DNA from: Aliiroseovarius sediminis
Lineage (GTDB): Bacteria; Pseudomonadota; Alphaproteobacteria; Rhodobacterales; Rhodobacteraceae
Direction of reading: 5' to 3'
Assembly: GCF_022678485.1 (NCBI RefSeq)
Contig: NZ_JALBYP010000026.1
Span: 124,001 to 188,000, forward strand
Length of the DNA: 64,000 nt
Position numbers and translations under genes: made by a program. Of the stretch, positions 46,327 through 56,040 are shown in pieces; within the stretch, counting starts at the first letter, position 1; each line of letters starts with the position of its first letter. Under the pieces are notes generated by a model that made no database searches, had not been told where the DNA came from, and saw nothing but the letters and a program-made list of their open reading frames with translations.

Positions 46327-47013
46327 CTAGCGCTTTCGCAGCTTGGCCAGCACATTCGACCACCCCCCGGGGCTGACCAGGAAAGACAGGCCGAACCCTG
46401 CGACAAAGCCCGCAATCTCGGACACCCATGTCAGCCCTGCGCCAAACAGCAGGCCGAAGATCAGTTGCAACGCCATCAGAAACGCGATGATACGAAAGGC
46501 CGACAACTGGTTGCCCCCTGTCGCGGCCAGATTGGTCCACAGCAGGAACGTGTATGCCCCGATCAGCCCATAGACCGCTGGAAATCCGCCAAACAGCACA
46601 ACCGGCGTGTCCCAAACCAGCCAATAGGCCAGCGCCCCGCCAATCGACGCGCCGAAATAGACCACCAGAAAGGCAAGGGGCGAAAACACCTCGCCCACCA
46701 TTTTGCCCAGCGCCAGAAGAAAGACCAGCACGAACAGAAGATGGGTAAAGCTCAGATGCAGGAAGGGGTATGTGAAAAACCGCGCCAGTTCGCGCGGCGG
46801 ATACTGCCCGTTTTCCACCATCCAAGTGAACAGGGTCTCGCGAAAGCCCCACTCCTCGATCATCAGAATGCGCCAGCCCGCCGCTTGCGGCCCGCCGATC
46901 AAGCCACGGCTGCCGGCGAAGAACACAAGCTCGATCCCCACCAAGAACACCGCCAACGCGATCACGACGGGCGGCAGGGGGTTTACGGGGCTTTCTTCAC
47001 GATAACTGCTCAT
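46327..47013 (-). CDS. Rhomboid-like membrane protein lacking catalytic residues
   Basis: A 228-residue protein with six membrane segments in rhomboid layout: residues 14-33, 81-103, 112-133, 137-160, 172-192 and 196-214. The catalytic segment is GGFPAVYGLIGA (142-153) where active rhomboids have G-x-S-G-A-x-x-G, so Phe/Pro replace Ser and Gly. The last helix reads SEIAGFVAGFG, without the catalytic His of A-H-x-x-G. The oxyanion Asn of the second helix is also gone (HLLFVLV). It is therefore a pseudoprotease, if the alignment is right. Convergent with murJ, five bases apart. What such proteins bind in alphaproteobacteria is unknown. Confidence 0.8.
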   Translation of the reverse strand: MSSYREESPVNPLPPVVIALAVFLVGIELVFFAGSRGLIGGPQAAGWRILMIEEWGFRETLFTWMVENGQYPPRELARFFTYPFLHLSFTHLLFVLVFLLALGKMVGEVFSPLAFLVVYFGASIGGALAYWLVWDTPVVLFGGFPAVYGLIGAYTFLLWTNLAATGGNQLSAFRIIAFLMALQLIFGLLFGAGLTWVSEIAGFVAGFGLSFLVSPGGWSNVLAKLRKR

Positions 47014-47049
47014 ACTTGCGCTCCTTGGCGTCTTCTATGCGCGCCTTTC

Positions 47050-47078
47050 TTGACGCCCTTGGTCCACATGGGTAAGCG
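47050..47078 (+). promoter_or_regulatory. Possible trpS promoter
   Basis: TTGACG (47050-47055) and TAAGCG (47073-47078) are separated by 17 bases; a GGAG ribosome site lies eight bases before the trpS start. The -35 is good, the -10 poor. Confidence 0.4.
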
Positions 47079-47111
47079 ACGAGGAATAAGAAATCCAGAC
47101 GGAGTGAAAAC

Positions 47112-48137
47112 ATGACCAATCACACGCCACGCGTCTTCTCAGGCGTAAAGCCTTCGGGCGGGCTGCAATTGGGCAACTACCTTGGGGCCATCAAGCGATT
47201 TGTGGACATGCAAGGGCAGGACTTCGAAGCAATCTTTTGCGTCGTCGACCTGCACGCCATCACCGTCTGGCAAGACCCGAAAGAGCTGAAGGCTGCAACC
47301 CGCGAAGTGACGGCGGGCTATCTGGCGGCGGGGATTGACCCGGCAAAATCGGTTCTTTTCAACCAAAGCCAAGTACCCGCCCATGCAGAATTGGCATGGC
47401 TGTTTAACTGTGTGGCCCGCGTTGGCTGGATGAACCGCATGACGCAGTTCAAAGACAAGGCCGGCAAGAACGCCGAGAAAGTGTCGCTTGGTCTTTACGC
47501 CTATCCTGCGCTGATGGCAGCCGACATTCTGCTGTATCACGCGACCCACGTGCCCGTGGGCGAAGATCAAAAACAGCATGTCGAGCTGACGCGCGATATC
47601 GCGGCCAAGTTCAACCACGACTACGGGGCAGAAGGGTTCTTCCCTTTGCCTGAGCCAATCATAGACGGGCCGGCAACGCGCGTGATGAACCTGCGCGACG
47701 GGTCGAAGAAGATGTCCAAGTCGGGTGAAAGCGACATGGAGCGCATCAACATGACCGATGACGCCGACACAATTGCCAAAAAGTTCAAGAAGGCGCGCAC
47801 CGATCCAGAACCCCTGCCCGACACGCTTGAAGGTCTAAAAGGGCGCCCCGAGGCCAGAAACCTTGTCGACATCTATGCCGGTCTCTCCGAGACCTCACCA
47901 GAAGCGGTCATTACCGAGTTCGCAGGTGCCGGTTGGGGCAAGTTCAAGCCTGCACTGGCCGATCTGGCCGTTGAAAAACTGGGACCGATCTCAGAAGAGA
48001 TGGCGCGCCTGATGAACGACACGGTCGAGATCGACCGCGTTCTGGCTCAGGGCGCGGAAAAGGCCGAGGCGATCGCCCAACCGATCCTTGACCAGACCTA
48101 TGACATTATGGGGTTCCTACGCTCGCGCAAAGGGTAA
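47112..48137 (+). CDS. trpS: Tryptophanyl-tRNA synthetase
   Basis: Class I aminoacyl-tRNA synthetase charging tRNA-Trp. 341 residues. The HIGH equivalent lies in [17 protein letters not shown] (residues 11-27), and the KMSKS loop is at 200-204 ([10 protein letters not shown]). [20 protein letters not shown] is the tryptophan/ATP pocket region of the TrpRS family. GGAGTG lies before the ATG. The gene stands alone between two convergent or divergent neighbours and is closed by a hairpin terminator at 48171-48200. Confidence 0.97.
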   Translation: MTNHTPRVFSGVKPSGGLQLGNYLGAIKRFVDMQGQDFEAIFCVVDLHAITVWQDPKELKAATREVTAGYLAAGIDPAKSVLFNQSQVPAHAELAWLFNCVARVGWMNRMTQFKDKAGKNAEKVSLGLYAYPALMAADILLYHATHVPVGEDQKQHVELTRDIAAKFNHDYGAEGFFPLPEPIIDGPATRVMNLRDGSKKMSKSGESDMERINMTDDADTIAKKFKKARTDPEPLPDTLEGLKGRPEARNLVDIYAGLSETSPEAVITEFAGAGWGKFKPALADLAVEKLGPISEEMARLMNDTVEIDRVLAQGAEKAEAIAQPILDQTYDIMGFLRSRKG

Positions 48138-48170
48138 CGGCGGGGCGTTGCTACCATTATTAGAAGACTA

Positions 48171-48200
48171 GGCGCGGGGCATCCTGCGCCCGTTTCATTT
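48171..48200 (+). terminator. trpS terminator
   Basis: GGCGCGGG (48171-48178) pairs with CCTGCGCC (48183-48190), one G-U, with a GCAT loop, followed by CGTTTCATTT. It lies 34 bases after the trpS stop and before the convergent hisG end. Confidence 0.5.
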
Positions 48201-48225
48201 GGCCCCAATCATTTACGCAGACCGG

Positions 48226-48924
48226 TTAGCGATCCACGCCCAGCTTCGCGCGAAGCTCGACCAATGTTGCGCGCTGGGCTTTGGTCCAAACCGCTTTGCG
48301 CGACTTGAACAGTGTGGCCTGGCTTTTGTGCACCGGACGGCCCGACAGGATTTTCAGGTGATTGGCCCGCAGCGTTTCCCCGGTCGACGTGATGTCGGCC
48401 ACCGCTTCGGCGGTTTCATTCTTGATCGTGCCCTCGGTCGCGCCCTGACTGTCAACCAGTTGATAATCCGCGACACCGTGATCGCGCAAGTGATCGCGGA
48501 TCAAGCGATGATATTTGGTCGCAATCCGCAGGCGGAAGCCGTGTTTGGCACGAAACGCCGCCGCTACCGCGTCCAGATCGTCCAGCGTATTCACATCGAC
48601 CCAGCATTTCGGCACGGCGATGATCAGGTCGGCGTGACCAAATCCCATCGGCGCAAGCTCGATCACTTTCTCTTCCCATGCACCCAGCTTTTCACGCACT
48701 AGGTCGGACCCGGTGACGCCCAGATGGATGCGCCCTGCGGCCAGTTCGCGCGGGATTTCACCAGCAGACAGCAACACAAGCTCGACCCCGTCAATTCCGT
48801 CAACCGAAGCAGCATATTCGCGATCCGACCCGGTGCGCGAAAGCGTGACACCCGAAGCGCCGAACCAATCGAACGTCTTCTCCATCAACCGCCCTTTCGA
48901 GGGCACGCCCAACTTCAAAGTCAT
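48226..48924 (-). CDS. hisG: ATP phosphoribosyltransferase, short form
   Basis: First step of histidine biosynthesis: ATP and PRPP give phosphoribosyl-ATP. 232 residues, the short HisG_S form that lacks the C-terminal regulatory domain and needs HisZ. Motifs: LGVPSKGRLMEKT at the start, GVTGSDLVREK, and the PRPP-binding segment VDSQGATEGTIKNETAEAVADITSTGETL (in pieces). Coupled to hisZ upstream by a four-base overlap, consistent with a HisG4HisZ4-type complex. Feedback by histidine acts through HisZ. Confidence 0.96.
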   Translation of the reverse strand: MTLKLGVPSKGRLMEKTFDWFGASGVTLSRTGSDREYAASVDGIDGVELVLLSAGEIPRELAAGRIHLGVTGSDLVREKLGAWEEKVIELAPMGFGHADLIIAVPKCWVDVNTLDDLDAVAAAFRAKHGFRLRIATKYHRLIRDHLRDHGVADYQLVDSQGATEGTIKNETAEAVADITSTGETLRANHLKILSGRPVHKSQATLFKSRKAVWTKAQRATLVELRAKLGVDR

Positions 48925-50024
48925 CGCATCACCTCGCCCATCAGATGCAAGGTCAGTTCTGGGCGGATCACGCCACCAACCGCCGGAATCTCGCGCCCTT
49001 CGCCATTCTGATTGCCTAATACGCGCGTCAGCGCATCATACCGTCCGCCGGTCGCAACGGGCGGCAGATCGGGGCGATTTTCGGCATAGAAACCGAAAAC
49101 AAAGCCGTCGTAATATTCCATCGAGGTGCGGCCATAACTGCCTTCGAAATCCAAAGTGGCAACGTCGACACCCCGCCGGGCCAAGGCTTCGGCACGAATT
49201 TCAAGCCGGTCAACCGCTTGCGCAATCGCGGGCATGTCAACGGCGATATCGCGCAGATGTGACAACACATTCTCGGTGGTTTCGCGCAGGCCAAACAGAT
49301 CATCCAGCAAGTCGACCTCCTGTGCGGAAATCGGGTTGGCGGCGGCATCTTCGCGGAGCGCCTCGACACGTTCAGCGATCTCAGCGCGCGCACGCAAGCC
49401 GATATGCGTGCCGCCAGCGGCCATCGGGTCGGCCATGTTCAAAAGGGCCTCGCGCCCCTCTGGCAACGGCGCACGTCCAGCGAACCGGTCCAGAAGCGCA
49501 CGGAACCGACGCGGACGCCAGATGTGACGCAAAAGCGCAGCCTTGCGACGGTCGGTCGTTCGAAGCCCACGCACAGCAGCCAAAAGCAGCCCCATATCCC
49601 CGGTGGCAGCGCGCAAATTAAGCGGCGCCAACACGTCCAATAGCAGCGCGAAAACCTCGGCATCCGCCTCGATCGGGGCAGCACGGTCGAATACCTCGTA
49701 CCCTACCTGAAAATACTCGGACGACCGATGGGCTGTTTCCGCCTGTGCGCGAAACACCTCGCCCATATAGGCATAGCGCGCGGGCTCGGCCCCACCAGCC
49801 ATGTGCATCTGCACAACCGGAACCGTGAAGTCGGGGCGCAACATGGCCTCGCCGAAATCCGGGTCGTGGGTCACAAAGGCACGGGCGCGGATATCTTCGC
49901 CATAGAGATCCAAAAGCGTCTCGGCAGGTTGCAGGATATCGGCCTCGACCACGCTCGCGCCGTGATCTTCAAAAAACCGCAAAAGCCGCGTGGCCTCGGA
50001 GCGGACGCGCGCCTTGTCAGTCAT
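48921..50024 (-). CDS. hisZ: ATP phosphoribosyltransferase regulatory subunit
   Basis: A histidyl-tRNA synthetase paralogue (class II catalytic core only) that has lost aminoacylation and regulates short HisG. 367 residues: [33 protein letters not shown] (the motif-2 region), [12 protein letters not shown], and [12 protein letters not shown] near the end. Two tandem ATGs at 50022-50027; the inner one has better spacing from GAGGG. Overlaps hisS by eight bases and hisG by four, so hisS-hisZ-hisG is one translationally coupled unit. The gene pair with the synthetase paralogue beside it is seen in several alphaproteobacteria. Confidence 0.93.
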   Translation of the reverse strand: MTDKARVRSEATRLLRFFEDHGASVVEADILQPAETLLDLYGEDIRARAFVTHDPDFGEAMLRPDFTVPVVQMHMAGGAEPARYAYMGEVFRAQAETAHRSSEYFQVGYEVFDRAAPIEADAEVFALLLDVLAPLNLRAATGDMGLLLAAVRGLRTTDRRKAALLRHIWRPRRFRALLDRFAGRAPLPEGREALLNMADPMAAGGTHIGLRARAEIAERVEALREDAAANPISAQEVDLLDDLFGLRETTENVLSHLRDIAVDMPAIAQAVDRLEIRAEALARRGVDVATLDFEGSYGRTSMEYYDGFVFGFYAENRPDLPPVATGGRYDALTRVLGNQNGEGREIPAVGGVIRPELTLHLMGEVMR

Positions 50025-51492
50025 CATTGCCCTCGATGATTTCGCGCACTTTTGCGACCATGTCGGCGCGGTTGCATTCGAACTGGCTGGGTCGCTCTTT
50101 CCATTCCTCGAGTGTGGCATTTTCGGCTATTTTTGCGCCCAACACCAGATCCTTGACTTGCACTTTTCCTGCATCAAACTCGTCAGAACCGGCAATAATG
50201 GCGACAGACGACCTGCGCTTATCAGCATATTTCAACTGATTGCCGAAATTCTTCGGATTGCCCAGATAGACTTCGGCCCGGATACCAGCTTGGCGCAGGT
50301 CACCCACCATCGCCTGATAATCGGCCAAGCGCGACTTATCCATGACGGTCACGACAACGGGGCCTTCCGCCCTACCGTCCAAGCGCCCTTTGGCGTGCAA
50401 TGCCGCCAACAACCGGTCCACCCCGATTGAGACGCCGGTGGCCGGAACCGCCTGCCCGGTAAACCGCTTGACCAGATCATCATAGCGCCCACCGCCAGCG
50501 ACCGAACCGAACTGCCGCGGTCGGCCCTTTTCGTCGAGAATCTCAAAGGTCAATTCGGCCTCGAACACCGGACCGGTGTAATAGCCGAGCCCGCGCACGA
50601 CAGATGGATCGATCTCAATCCTATCGGAGCTATAGCCTTGCGCGGCCAACAAGGTCGCGATCTCTTCCAATTCGGCCACGCCTTCCGCACCAATGGCGCT
50701 GTCGCCCACAGCGGCGCGCAAATTTGCAAGCGTGTGTTCAGCGGTGTCCCCTTTCGAGGTCAGGAACGCCAGCACCGGTTCCGCTTGTTCATCCGACAGC
50801 CCGACCCCATCAATGTACGCGCCCGACGCATCCAGACGGCCCTTGCCCAAAAGCTCGCGCACGCCCGCTTCGCCCACCTTGTCAAACTTGTCGATGGTGC
50901 GCAGAACAGCATCGCGGGTGGGGCCCTCGTCGACACCCATCACCTCCAACACACCGTTCAAAACCTTGCGGTTGTTGACCCGCACCACATAGTCCCCGCG
51001 CGGAATGCCAACGGTCTCTAACGTATCCGCCAGCAACGCGCAAATCTCAGCATCCGCTGCCATACTCGCGCTACCAACGGTGTCTGCATCGCATTGGTAA
51101 AACTGCCGAAACCGCCCCGGTCCCGGCTTCTCATCGCGCCAAACCGGCCCCATCGCATAGCGACGATAGGGCGTCGGCAAATCGTTGCGATGCTGCGCGT
51201 AAACACGCGCCAAGGGTGCGGTCAGATCATAGCGCAGCGCCAGCCAGCTTTCATCTTCGTCCTGCCACGCAAATACACCCTCGTTGGGGCGATCCACGTC
51301 GGGCAGGAATTTTCCCAGCGCCTCGACCGTTTCCACGGCAGAGCTTTCCAGCGCGTCAAAGCCATAGCGATGATAAACCGCCGCGATCTGGTCGAGCATC
51401 CGTTTCCGCTCGTCCACCTCTGAGCCGAAATAGTCGCGAAACCCCTTGGGCGTGATCGCCTTGGGGCGGGGCTGTTTTTTCTGCTTGGCCAT
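50017..51492 (-). CDS. hisS: Histidyl-tRNA synthetase
   Basis: Class II synthetase for tRNA-His, 491 residues. The motif-1 region begins [13 protein letters not shown]; motif 2 is [25 protein letters not shown] in pieces; the histidine motifs appear as [14 protein letters not shown] and GGRYDDLV, with motif 3 in [14 protein letters not shown]-terminal anticodon-binding domain follows ([16 protein letters not shown] onward). Length and sequence type match the divergent HisRS of Rhodobacterales and relatives, which recognise a tRNA-His without the usual extra G-1; that tRNA gene is not in the window. Head of the hisS-hisZ-hisG unit; no His-rich leader peptide was seen upstream. Confidence 0.96.
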   Translation of the reverse strand: MAKQKKQPRPKAITPKGFRDYFGSEVDERKRMLDQIAAVYHRYGFDALESSAVETVEALGKFLPDVDRPNEGVFAWQDEDESWLALRYDLTAPLARVYAQHRNDLPTPYRRYAMGPVWRDEKPGPGRFRQFYQCDADTVGSASMAADAEICALLADTLETVGIPRGDYVVRVNNRKVLNGVLEVMGVDEGPTRDAVLRTIDKFDKVGEAGVRELLGKGRLDASGAYIDGVGLSDEQAEPVLAFLTSKGDTAEHTLANLRAAVGDSAIGAEGVAELEEIATLLAAQGYSSDRIEIDPSVVRGLGYYTGPVFEAELTFEILDEKGRPRQFGSVAGGGRYDDLVKRFTGQAVPATGVSIGVDRLLAALHAKGRLDGRAEGPVVVTVMDKSRLADYQAMVGDLRQAGIRAEVYLGNPKNFGNQLKYADKRRSSVAIIAGSDEFDAGKVQVKDLVLGAKIAENATLEEWKERPSQFECNRADMVAKVREIIEGNDD

Positions 51493-51624
51493 GGCTGGTC
51501 CCGGTTCGTGTAAGTGTCGCGGGCGGTCTAGCGGATGGGCGCGTCAGGGGCAAGGAAAGCCTGCCACGTAAGCAACACGCAAAAACCGCTGGGTCTTCGG
51601 CCCAAGCCGCGCTATCACGCCCCC

Positions 51625-51834
51625 ATGACACAAGATCGCCTGACCCAGCTTGAAGAAACCATCGCCCACCTGACCCGCCAGGTCGAGGAATTGAACGAGG
51701 TCGTCACCCGGCAGGACACCGAACTGTCAAAGATGACGCACCGCGTGCGGATGCTGATGGAACGCGAGGCCGAGCGGGAACAGGCCAATTCCGGCGGCGT
51801 GGTCCTGGGCGACGAACGGCCGCCACATTACTGA
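51625..51834 (+). CDS. slyX: SlyX family protein
   Basis: A 69-residue coiled-coil protein of the SlyX family: RLTQLEETIAHLTRQVEELNEVVTRQ gives heptads across most of its length, and the C-terminus ends with the family DERPPHY. Its role is unknown. The start is chosen at 51625, which begins directly with the family pattern; the longer frame upstream lacks support. The Shine-Dalgarno is poor. It stands between the divergent hisS operon and the convergent dnaE, with a Rhodobacteraceae-type repeat after it. Confidence 0.9.
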   Translation: MTQDRLTQLEETIAHLTRQVEELNEVVTRQDTELSKMTHRVRMLMEREAEREQANSGGVVLGDERPPHY

Positions 51835-51848
51835 CCTCCGCCCGTTTC

Positions 51849-51905
51849 TTCTGGCCAAAAATATCCTGGGGTGAGCGGCAACGCCGCGAGGGGCAAAGCC
51901 CCTTA
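51849..51905. repeat. Rhodobacterales-type intergenic double-hairpin repeat
   Basis: The gap between slyX and dnaE carries CTGGCCAAAAATATCCTGGGG followed by two tight hairpins, GCGGC-AAC-GCCGC (51875-51887) and AGGGGC-AAA-GCCCCT (51889-51903). I recall this consensus (AAATATCC(C/T)GGGG, then two small GC stems) as a scattered intergenic element in many Rhodobacteraceae genomes, but no second copy is in this window. The second hairpin reaches into the dnaE stop codon, so it may also end dnaE transcription. Confidence 0.65.
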
Positions 51906-54900
51906 AACCTCTTCCACGTCAATCACGCCGTTCAGCGATTTCAAGGCCCCCTTGATTTGCGGGTTCAAAGGGAAAGGTTGACCCAGTGTCATCTCGACTT
52001 CCCCCGGCAGGGACGGGTCCATCAAGCATACAGAAACCTCGCCAGATCGCACATTAAGCGCCTTCTCGGACGCGTCTTTTAGAAGATTGGCAACCTGCGT
52101 CAGGGCGTCGGTCTGATCCAGATACAACTTCAATGCCATACCACCAGCATCGGCCACCACATTGTCGATAGGCGAGATTGACCGGGCCAGCAACTTCAAC
52201 TGCTCGGCTTCCATCGTTGCCTCGACCGTCACGACCACATTTGCGCCGGTCTCAAGGCTGTCGCGGCTCTTCTCCAGCACATCCGAGAAGATCGTGACCT
52301 CGTATTGTCCGGTCGGGTCGGTCAACTGCGCGAAAGCAAAACGGTTGCCGCGCGCCGATTTACGCTCCTGCCGCCCGGCGACCGTGCCCGCCAGTTTCGC
52401 GACCATCGCCCCCCGTTCGGCTTTCCGCTGTAACTCAGCCAGCGACAATATCTGTTTGCGTTTCAGCGCGGGCATATAATCGTCCAGCGGATGCCCGGAC
52501 AGATAGAAACCGATGGCCTTATGTTCCTCGGCCAGCCTTTCGCTGGGCAGCCAATCGCCAACCGGGGACAGGCGCGGTTCGGGCAGATCGTCGCCTGCCT
52601 CACCAAACAAGGACACCTGATTGGACGCACGCTGTTCGTGGATCGCCGCAGAATAACTGACCAGCGCATCAAGGCTGTCAAAGACGCGGCGACGATTGGG
52701 ATCGAGCTGGTCGAAGGCCCCGGCGCGGGCCAGCATTTCCATCGGGCGTTTGCCGACACGCTTCAGATCAACGCGACGGGCAAGGTCGAAAAGCGTGGCG
52801 AATGGCTTGTCGACACCGTCGACTTTGCGCCCTTCGACGACAAGGTTCATCGCCTCGACACCGACGTTTTTAAGCGCACCTAGCCCGTAAACCACACGAC
52901 CTTCGCTGACGCTGAACATGGACTGCGAGCGGTTCACACAGGGCGGCACCACCTCGATATCCATGCCCCGTCGCACCTCGTTGGCGTAGACGGCCAGCTT
53001 GTCGGTCAGGTGGATATCACAGTTCATCACACCCGCCATAAATTCGACCGGGTGGTTCGCTTTCAGCCAAGCGGTTTGATAGCTGACCACCGCATAGGCA
53101 GCAGCGTGGGATTTGTTGAAGCCGTAGTTGGCAAACTTCTCCAGAAGGTCGAACACTTCGGACGCCTTCTTGGCGGGCACCCCGTTTTCTGCCGCCCCTT
53201 TCTCGAATTTCGGGCGTTCGGCGTCCATCGCCTCTTTAATTTTCTTGCCCATGGCGCGGCGCAGAAGGTCCGCGCCGCCAAGGGAATACCCCGCCATAAC
53301 CTGCGCGATCTGCATCACCTGTTCCTGATAAACGATGATCCCCTGCGTTTCCTCAAGGATATGGTCGATCAGGGGGTGGACGCTTTCGATCTCGCGCAGT
53401 CCGTTCTTGACCTCGCAATAGGTCGGGATGTTTTCCATGGGGCCGGGGCGATACAGCGCCACCAGCGCGACGATATCCTCGATACAGGTGGGTTTCATGC
53501 GCCGAAGCGCGTCCATCATGCCCGTCGATTCCACCTGGAACACAGCGACCGTCTTGGCGGCGGCGTAAAGCTTGTAGGTCGCTTCATCGTCCAGCGGGAT
53601 GGTATTTATCTCGTTCTCGGTGCCTTCGGGTGGATCATACAGCGTTTGACCGTCCGGCCCGATGTGAATGTCACGCCCCTGCCCCCGGATCAGGTCCACG
53701 GCGTTCTGAATGACAGTCAGCGTTTTCAGGCCCAGAAAGTCGAACTTCACCAGCCCCGCCTGTTCGACCCATTTCATGTTGAACTGGGTTGCCGGCATGT
53801 CGGATTTCGGGTCCTGATACAAAGGCACCAACGCATCCAATGGCCTGTCACCGATCACCACACCGGCCGCATGGGTCGAGGCATTGCGAAGCAGCCCCTC
53901 AATCTGCTGTCCATAGGTCAGAAGGCGGTCAACAACCTCTTCCGCGCGAGCTTCTTCCCGAAGGCGGGGTTCGTCTGCCAAGGCCTTTTCAATCGACACG
54001 GGCTTCACGCCTTCAACCGGGATCAGTTTGGACAGGCGATCCACCTGCCCATATGGCATCTGCAATACGCGCCCAACGTCACGCACAGCGGCTTTTGACA
54101 AAAGTGCGCCGAAGGTGATAATTTGGCCAACCTTATCGCGACCATATTTTTCCTGAACATATCGGATTACCTCTTCCCGGCGATCCATGCAGAAGTCGAT
54201 ATCGAAGTCGGGCATCGACACGCGTTCGGGATTCAAAAACCTTTCGAACAGCAGCGAGTATCGCAGGGGATCAAGGTCGGTGATCGTCAGCGCATAGGCC
54301 ACAAGACTCCCCGCACCGGAACCACGACCTGGCCCCACTGGAATGTCTTGCTCTTTCGCCCATTTGATGAAATCGGCAACGATCAGAAAATAGCCGGGGA
54401 AGCCCATACCTTCAATGATGTCCAGCTCGAAATCCAGCCGCTTTTGATACTCTTCGACGGACACGGCATGAGGGATCACCGCCAACCGAGCGTGTAGCCC
54501 CTCATTGGCCTGGCGACGCAGCTCCACCACCTCGTCATCCGCGAATTTCGGCAAAATCGGGTCACGCCGATACGCCATGAAAGCACAGCGGCGGGCAATT
54601 TCCACCGTATTATCAATCGCCTCGGGCAGATCAGCAAACAGGGTGATCATTTCCTCTGCGCTTTTGAAATAGTGCTGGGGTGTCAGGCGGCGGCGGTCTT
54701 TTTGTTGATCGACATAGACACTGTCCTTGATGCAAATCAGCGCATCATGAGCTTCATACAGCTTTTGCTTCGGAAAATAGACATCGTTGGTCGCCACCAA
54801 GGGGATGCCCATCGCATAGGCCATTTCGACGAACCCCTGCTCGGTCGCGCGTTCGGCCTTGGTCAATTTTCCGTCCTCGCCCGGATGGCGCTGCAACTCG

Positions 54901-55418
54901 ACGTAAAGCCGATCGCCAAAACTGCGGTGTATCCGCTGCAACAGCGCCTCGGCCTTCGGCCTTTGGCCCGATTTAAGGAATTGACCGACCGGCCCATCAG
55001 CCCCGCCTGTCAGACAAATCAGGTCATCAGAGTATTGTTCAAGTTCCTCCAGTTGCACCTGCGGTAGCGCGCCGCCCTTGTCGATATAAAGGCACGAATT
55101 CAGCTTCATCAGGTTTTCATACCCGTGCTCGTTCTGGGCCAGCAGAACCACCGGGGCAGGTGCGCGCGGCCTCTCGCCTGGCGCGGGTGGCTCAAACAGC
55201 ACATCGACTTGGCAGCCCATGATCGGCTGCACACCTTCAGCGGCGGCTGTAACTGAAAATTCCAGTGCCGCGAACATGTTGTTGGTGTCCGTCACAGCGA
55301 CCGCGGGCATACCGGCAGCAGCGCTCAGGCCGGGCAGTTTCTTTACCGGAACGGCGCCTTCCAACAACGAATACTCGGTGTGAACACGCAGGTGGATGAA
55401 TCGGGGGTGTTTTGTCAT
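51903..55418 (-). CDS. dnaE: DNA polymerase III subunit alpha
   Basis: Replicative polymerase, 1171 residues of the DnaE1 type. Order: PHP domain (residues 7-280, beginning HLRVHTEYSLLEGAVPV), polymerase palm with the catalytic PDFDIDFCMDRR (Asp404 and Asp406, corresponding to Asp401/403 of E. coli) and the third Asp in KFDFLGLKTLTV, fingers and tandem helix-hairpin-helix region, an OB-fold (LAGTVAGRQERKSARGNRFAF), and a C-terminal tail that normally contacts the clamp and tau. GRGSGAGSLVAYAL is the GS loop. Not an imuB-linked DnaE2. A single gene, 3' end touching the repeat. Confidence 0.97.
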   Translation of the reverse strand: MTKHPRFIHLRVHTEYSLLEGAVPVKKLPGLSAAAGMPAVAVTDTNNMFAALEFSVTAAAEGVQPIMGCQVDVLFEPPAPGERPRAPAPVVLLAQNEHGYENLMKLNSCLYIDKGGALPQVQLEELEQYSDDLICLTGGADGPVGQFLKSGQRPKAEALLQRIHRSFGDRLYVELQRHPGEDGKLTKAERATEQGFVEMAYAMGIPLVATNDVYFPKQKLYEAHDALICIKDSVYVDQQKDRRRLTPQHYFKSAEEMITLFADLPEAIDNTVEIARRCAFMAYRRDPILPKFADDEVVELRRQANEGLHARLAVIPHAVSVEEYQKRLDFELDIIEGMGFPGYFLIVADFIKWAKEQDIPVGPGRGSGAGSLVAYALTITDLDPLRYSLLFERFLNPERVSMPDFDIDFCMDRREEVIRYVQEKYGRDKVGQIITFGALLSKAAVRDVGRVLQMPYGQVDRLSKLIPVEGVKPVSIEKALADEPRLREEARAEEVVDRLLTYGQQIEGLLRNASTHAAGVVIGDRPLDALVPLYQDPKSDMPATQFNMKWVEQAGLVKFDFLGLKTLTVIQNAVDLIRGQGRDIHIGPDGQTLYDPPEGTENEINTIPLDDEATYKLYAAAKTVAVFQVESTGMMDALRRMKPTCIEDIVALVALYRPGPMENIPTYCEVKNGLREIESVHPLIDHILEETQGIIVYQEQVMQIAQVMAGYSLGGADLLRRAMGKKIKEAMDAERPKFEKGAAENGVPAKKASEVFDLLEKFANYGFNKSHAAAYAVVSYQTAWLKANHPVEFMAGVMNCDIHLTDKLAVYANEVRRGMDIEVVPPCVNRSQSMFSVSEGRVVYGLGALKNVGVEAMNLVVEGRKVDGVDKPFATLFDLARRVDLKRVGKRPMEMLARAGAFDQLDPNRRRVFDSLDALVSYSAAIHEQRASNQVSLFGEAGDDLPEPRLSPVGDWLPSERLAEEHKAIGFYLSGHPLDDYMPALKRKQILSLAELQRKAERGAMVAKLAGTVAGRQERKSARGNRFAFAQLTDPTGQYEVTIFSDVLEKSRDSLETGANVVVTVEATMEAEQLKLLARSISPIDNVVADAGGMALKLYLDQTDALTQVANLLKDASEKALNVRSGEVSVCLMDPSLPGEVEMTLGQPFPLNPQIKGALKSLNGVIDVEEV

Positions 55419-55468
55419 GGCGCCAACCTAGACGACCGTCCGGCGCCGGGGAAGCCAAGAAACGGTGA

Positions 55469-55828
55469 TCAAGCGGGTTGAAGAACTTCGATGCGGTTGC
55501 CGAACGGATCAGCTGAATAGAACCGGCGAAACCCAATCAGGTTGTCATCCCATATCACCGGGCACGCCGCTTGATCCAGCTTTTGCGCAAGCGTATCCAA
55601 GTCGGTGCAGGTGAAGGCGGGATGGGCCTTTCTGGCGGGCACAAACGGCACCTCGACCCCCAGATGGACGCGCAAATCACCGCGGCGAAACCAGACCCCA
55701 CCGCGCCCGTCCAACGGCGGGGGCTTCGGTTCTTCGTCCAACCCCAACAAGTCGACATAAAACGCCCGTGCCCGGTTTTCCTGACCTTCCGGCATGGCAA
55801 GTTGAACGTGATGAAGGGTTGTCAGCAT
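55469..55828 (-). CDS. VOC-family (glyoxalase-fold) protein
   Basis: A 119-residue single VOC domain: LHHVQLAMPEGQENRARAFYVDLLGL at the start (first His of the metal site), HLGVEVPF in the middle and FYSADPFGNRIEVLQ at the end (the metal-binding Glu). Members include glyoxalases, fosfomycin-resistance proteins and dioxygenases; this one matches no characterised group by eye. No strong Shine-Dalgarno. It lies 51 bases upstream of dnaE on the same strand. The 212-base gap to xdhA shows nothing I recognise. Confidence 0.83.
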   Translation of the reverse strand: MLTTLHHVQLAMPEGQENRARAFYVDLLGLDEEPKPPPLDGRGGVWFRRGDLRVHLGVEVPFVPARKAHPAFTCTDLDTLAQKLDQAACPVIWDDNLIGFRRFYSADPFGNRIEVLQPA

Positions 55829-56040
55829 TCGACGGCATCTTTCACTGTGTGCATTAGTATACCGATTACACCCGCACCTTCAACACCCCGCGTCGCCGAT
55901 GCCGGCGCGACAGGAATTTCTTGCCAGACCGTCGATTCTGGGCTTTGCTGGTCCAACATAATGAACCCCGCCTGTTTTCTACGCCGCATCGAGGATAGGC
56001 AAACCGGGGCACAACAGGGTAACGCGGCGGGACGGATCTC

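Noticed and set aside
53010-54098. 362-codon open frame on the plus strand opposite dnaE
   Set aside because: Antisense to the polymerase core with no recognisable domain.
55822-55959. 45-codon minus-strand frame whose stop overlaps the VOC start
   Set aside because: The overlap looks like translational coupling, but third-position GC is lower than in real genes here, and no family or good ribosome site is seen.
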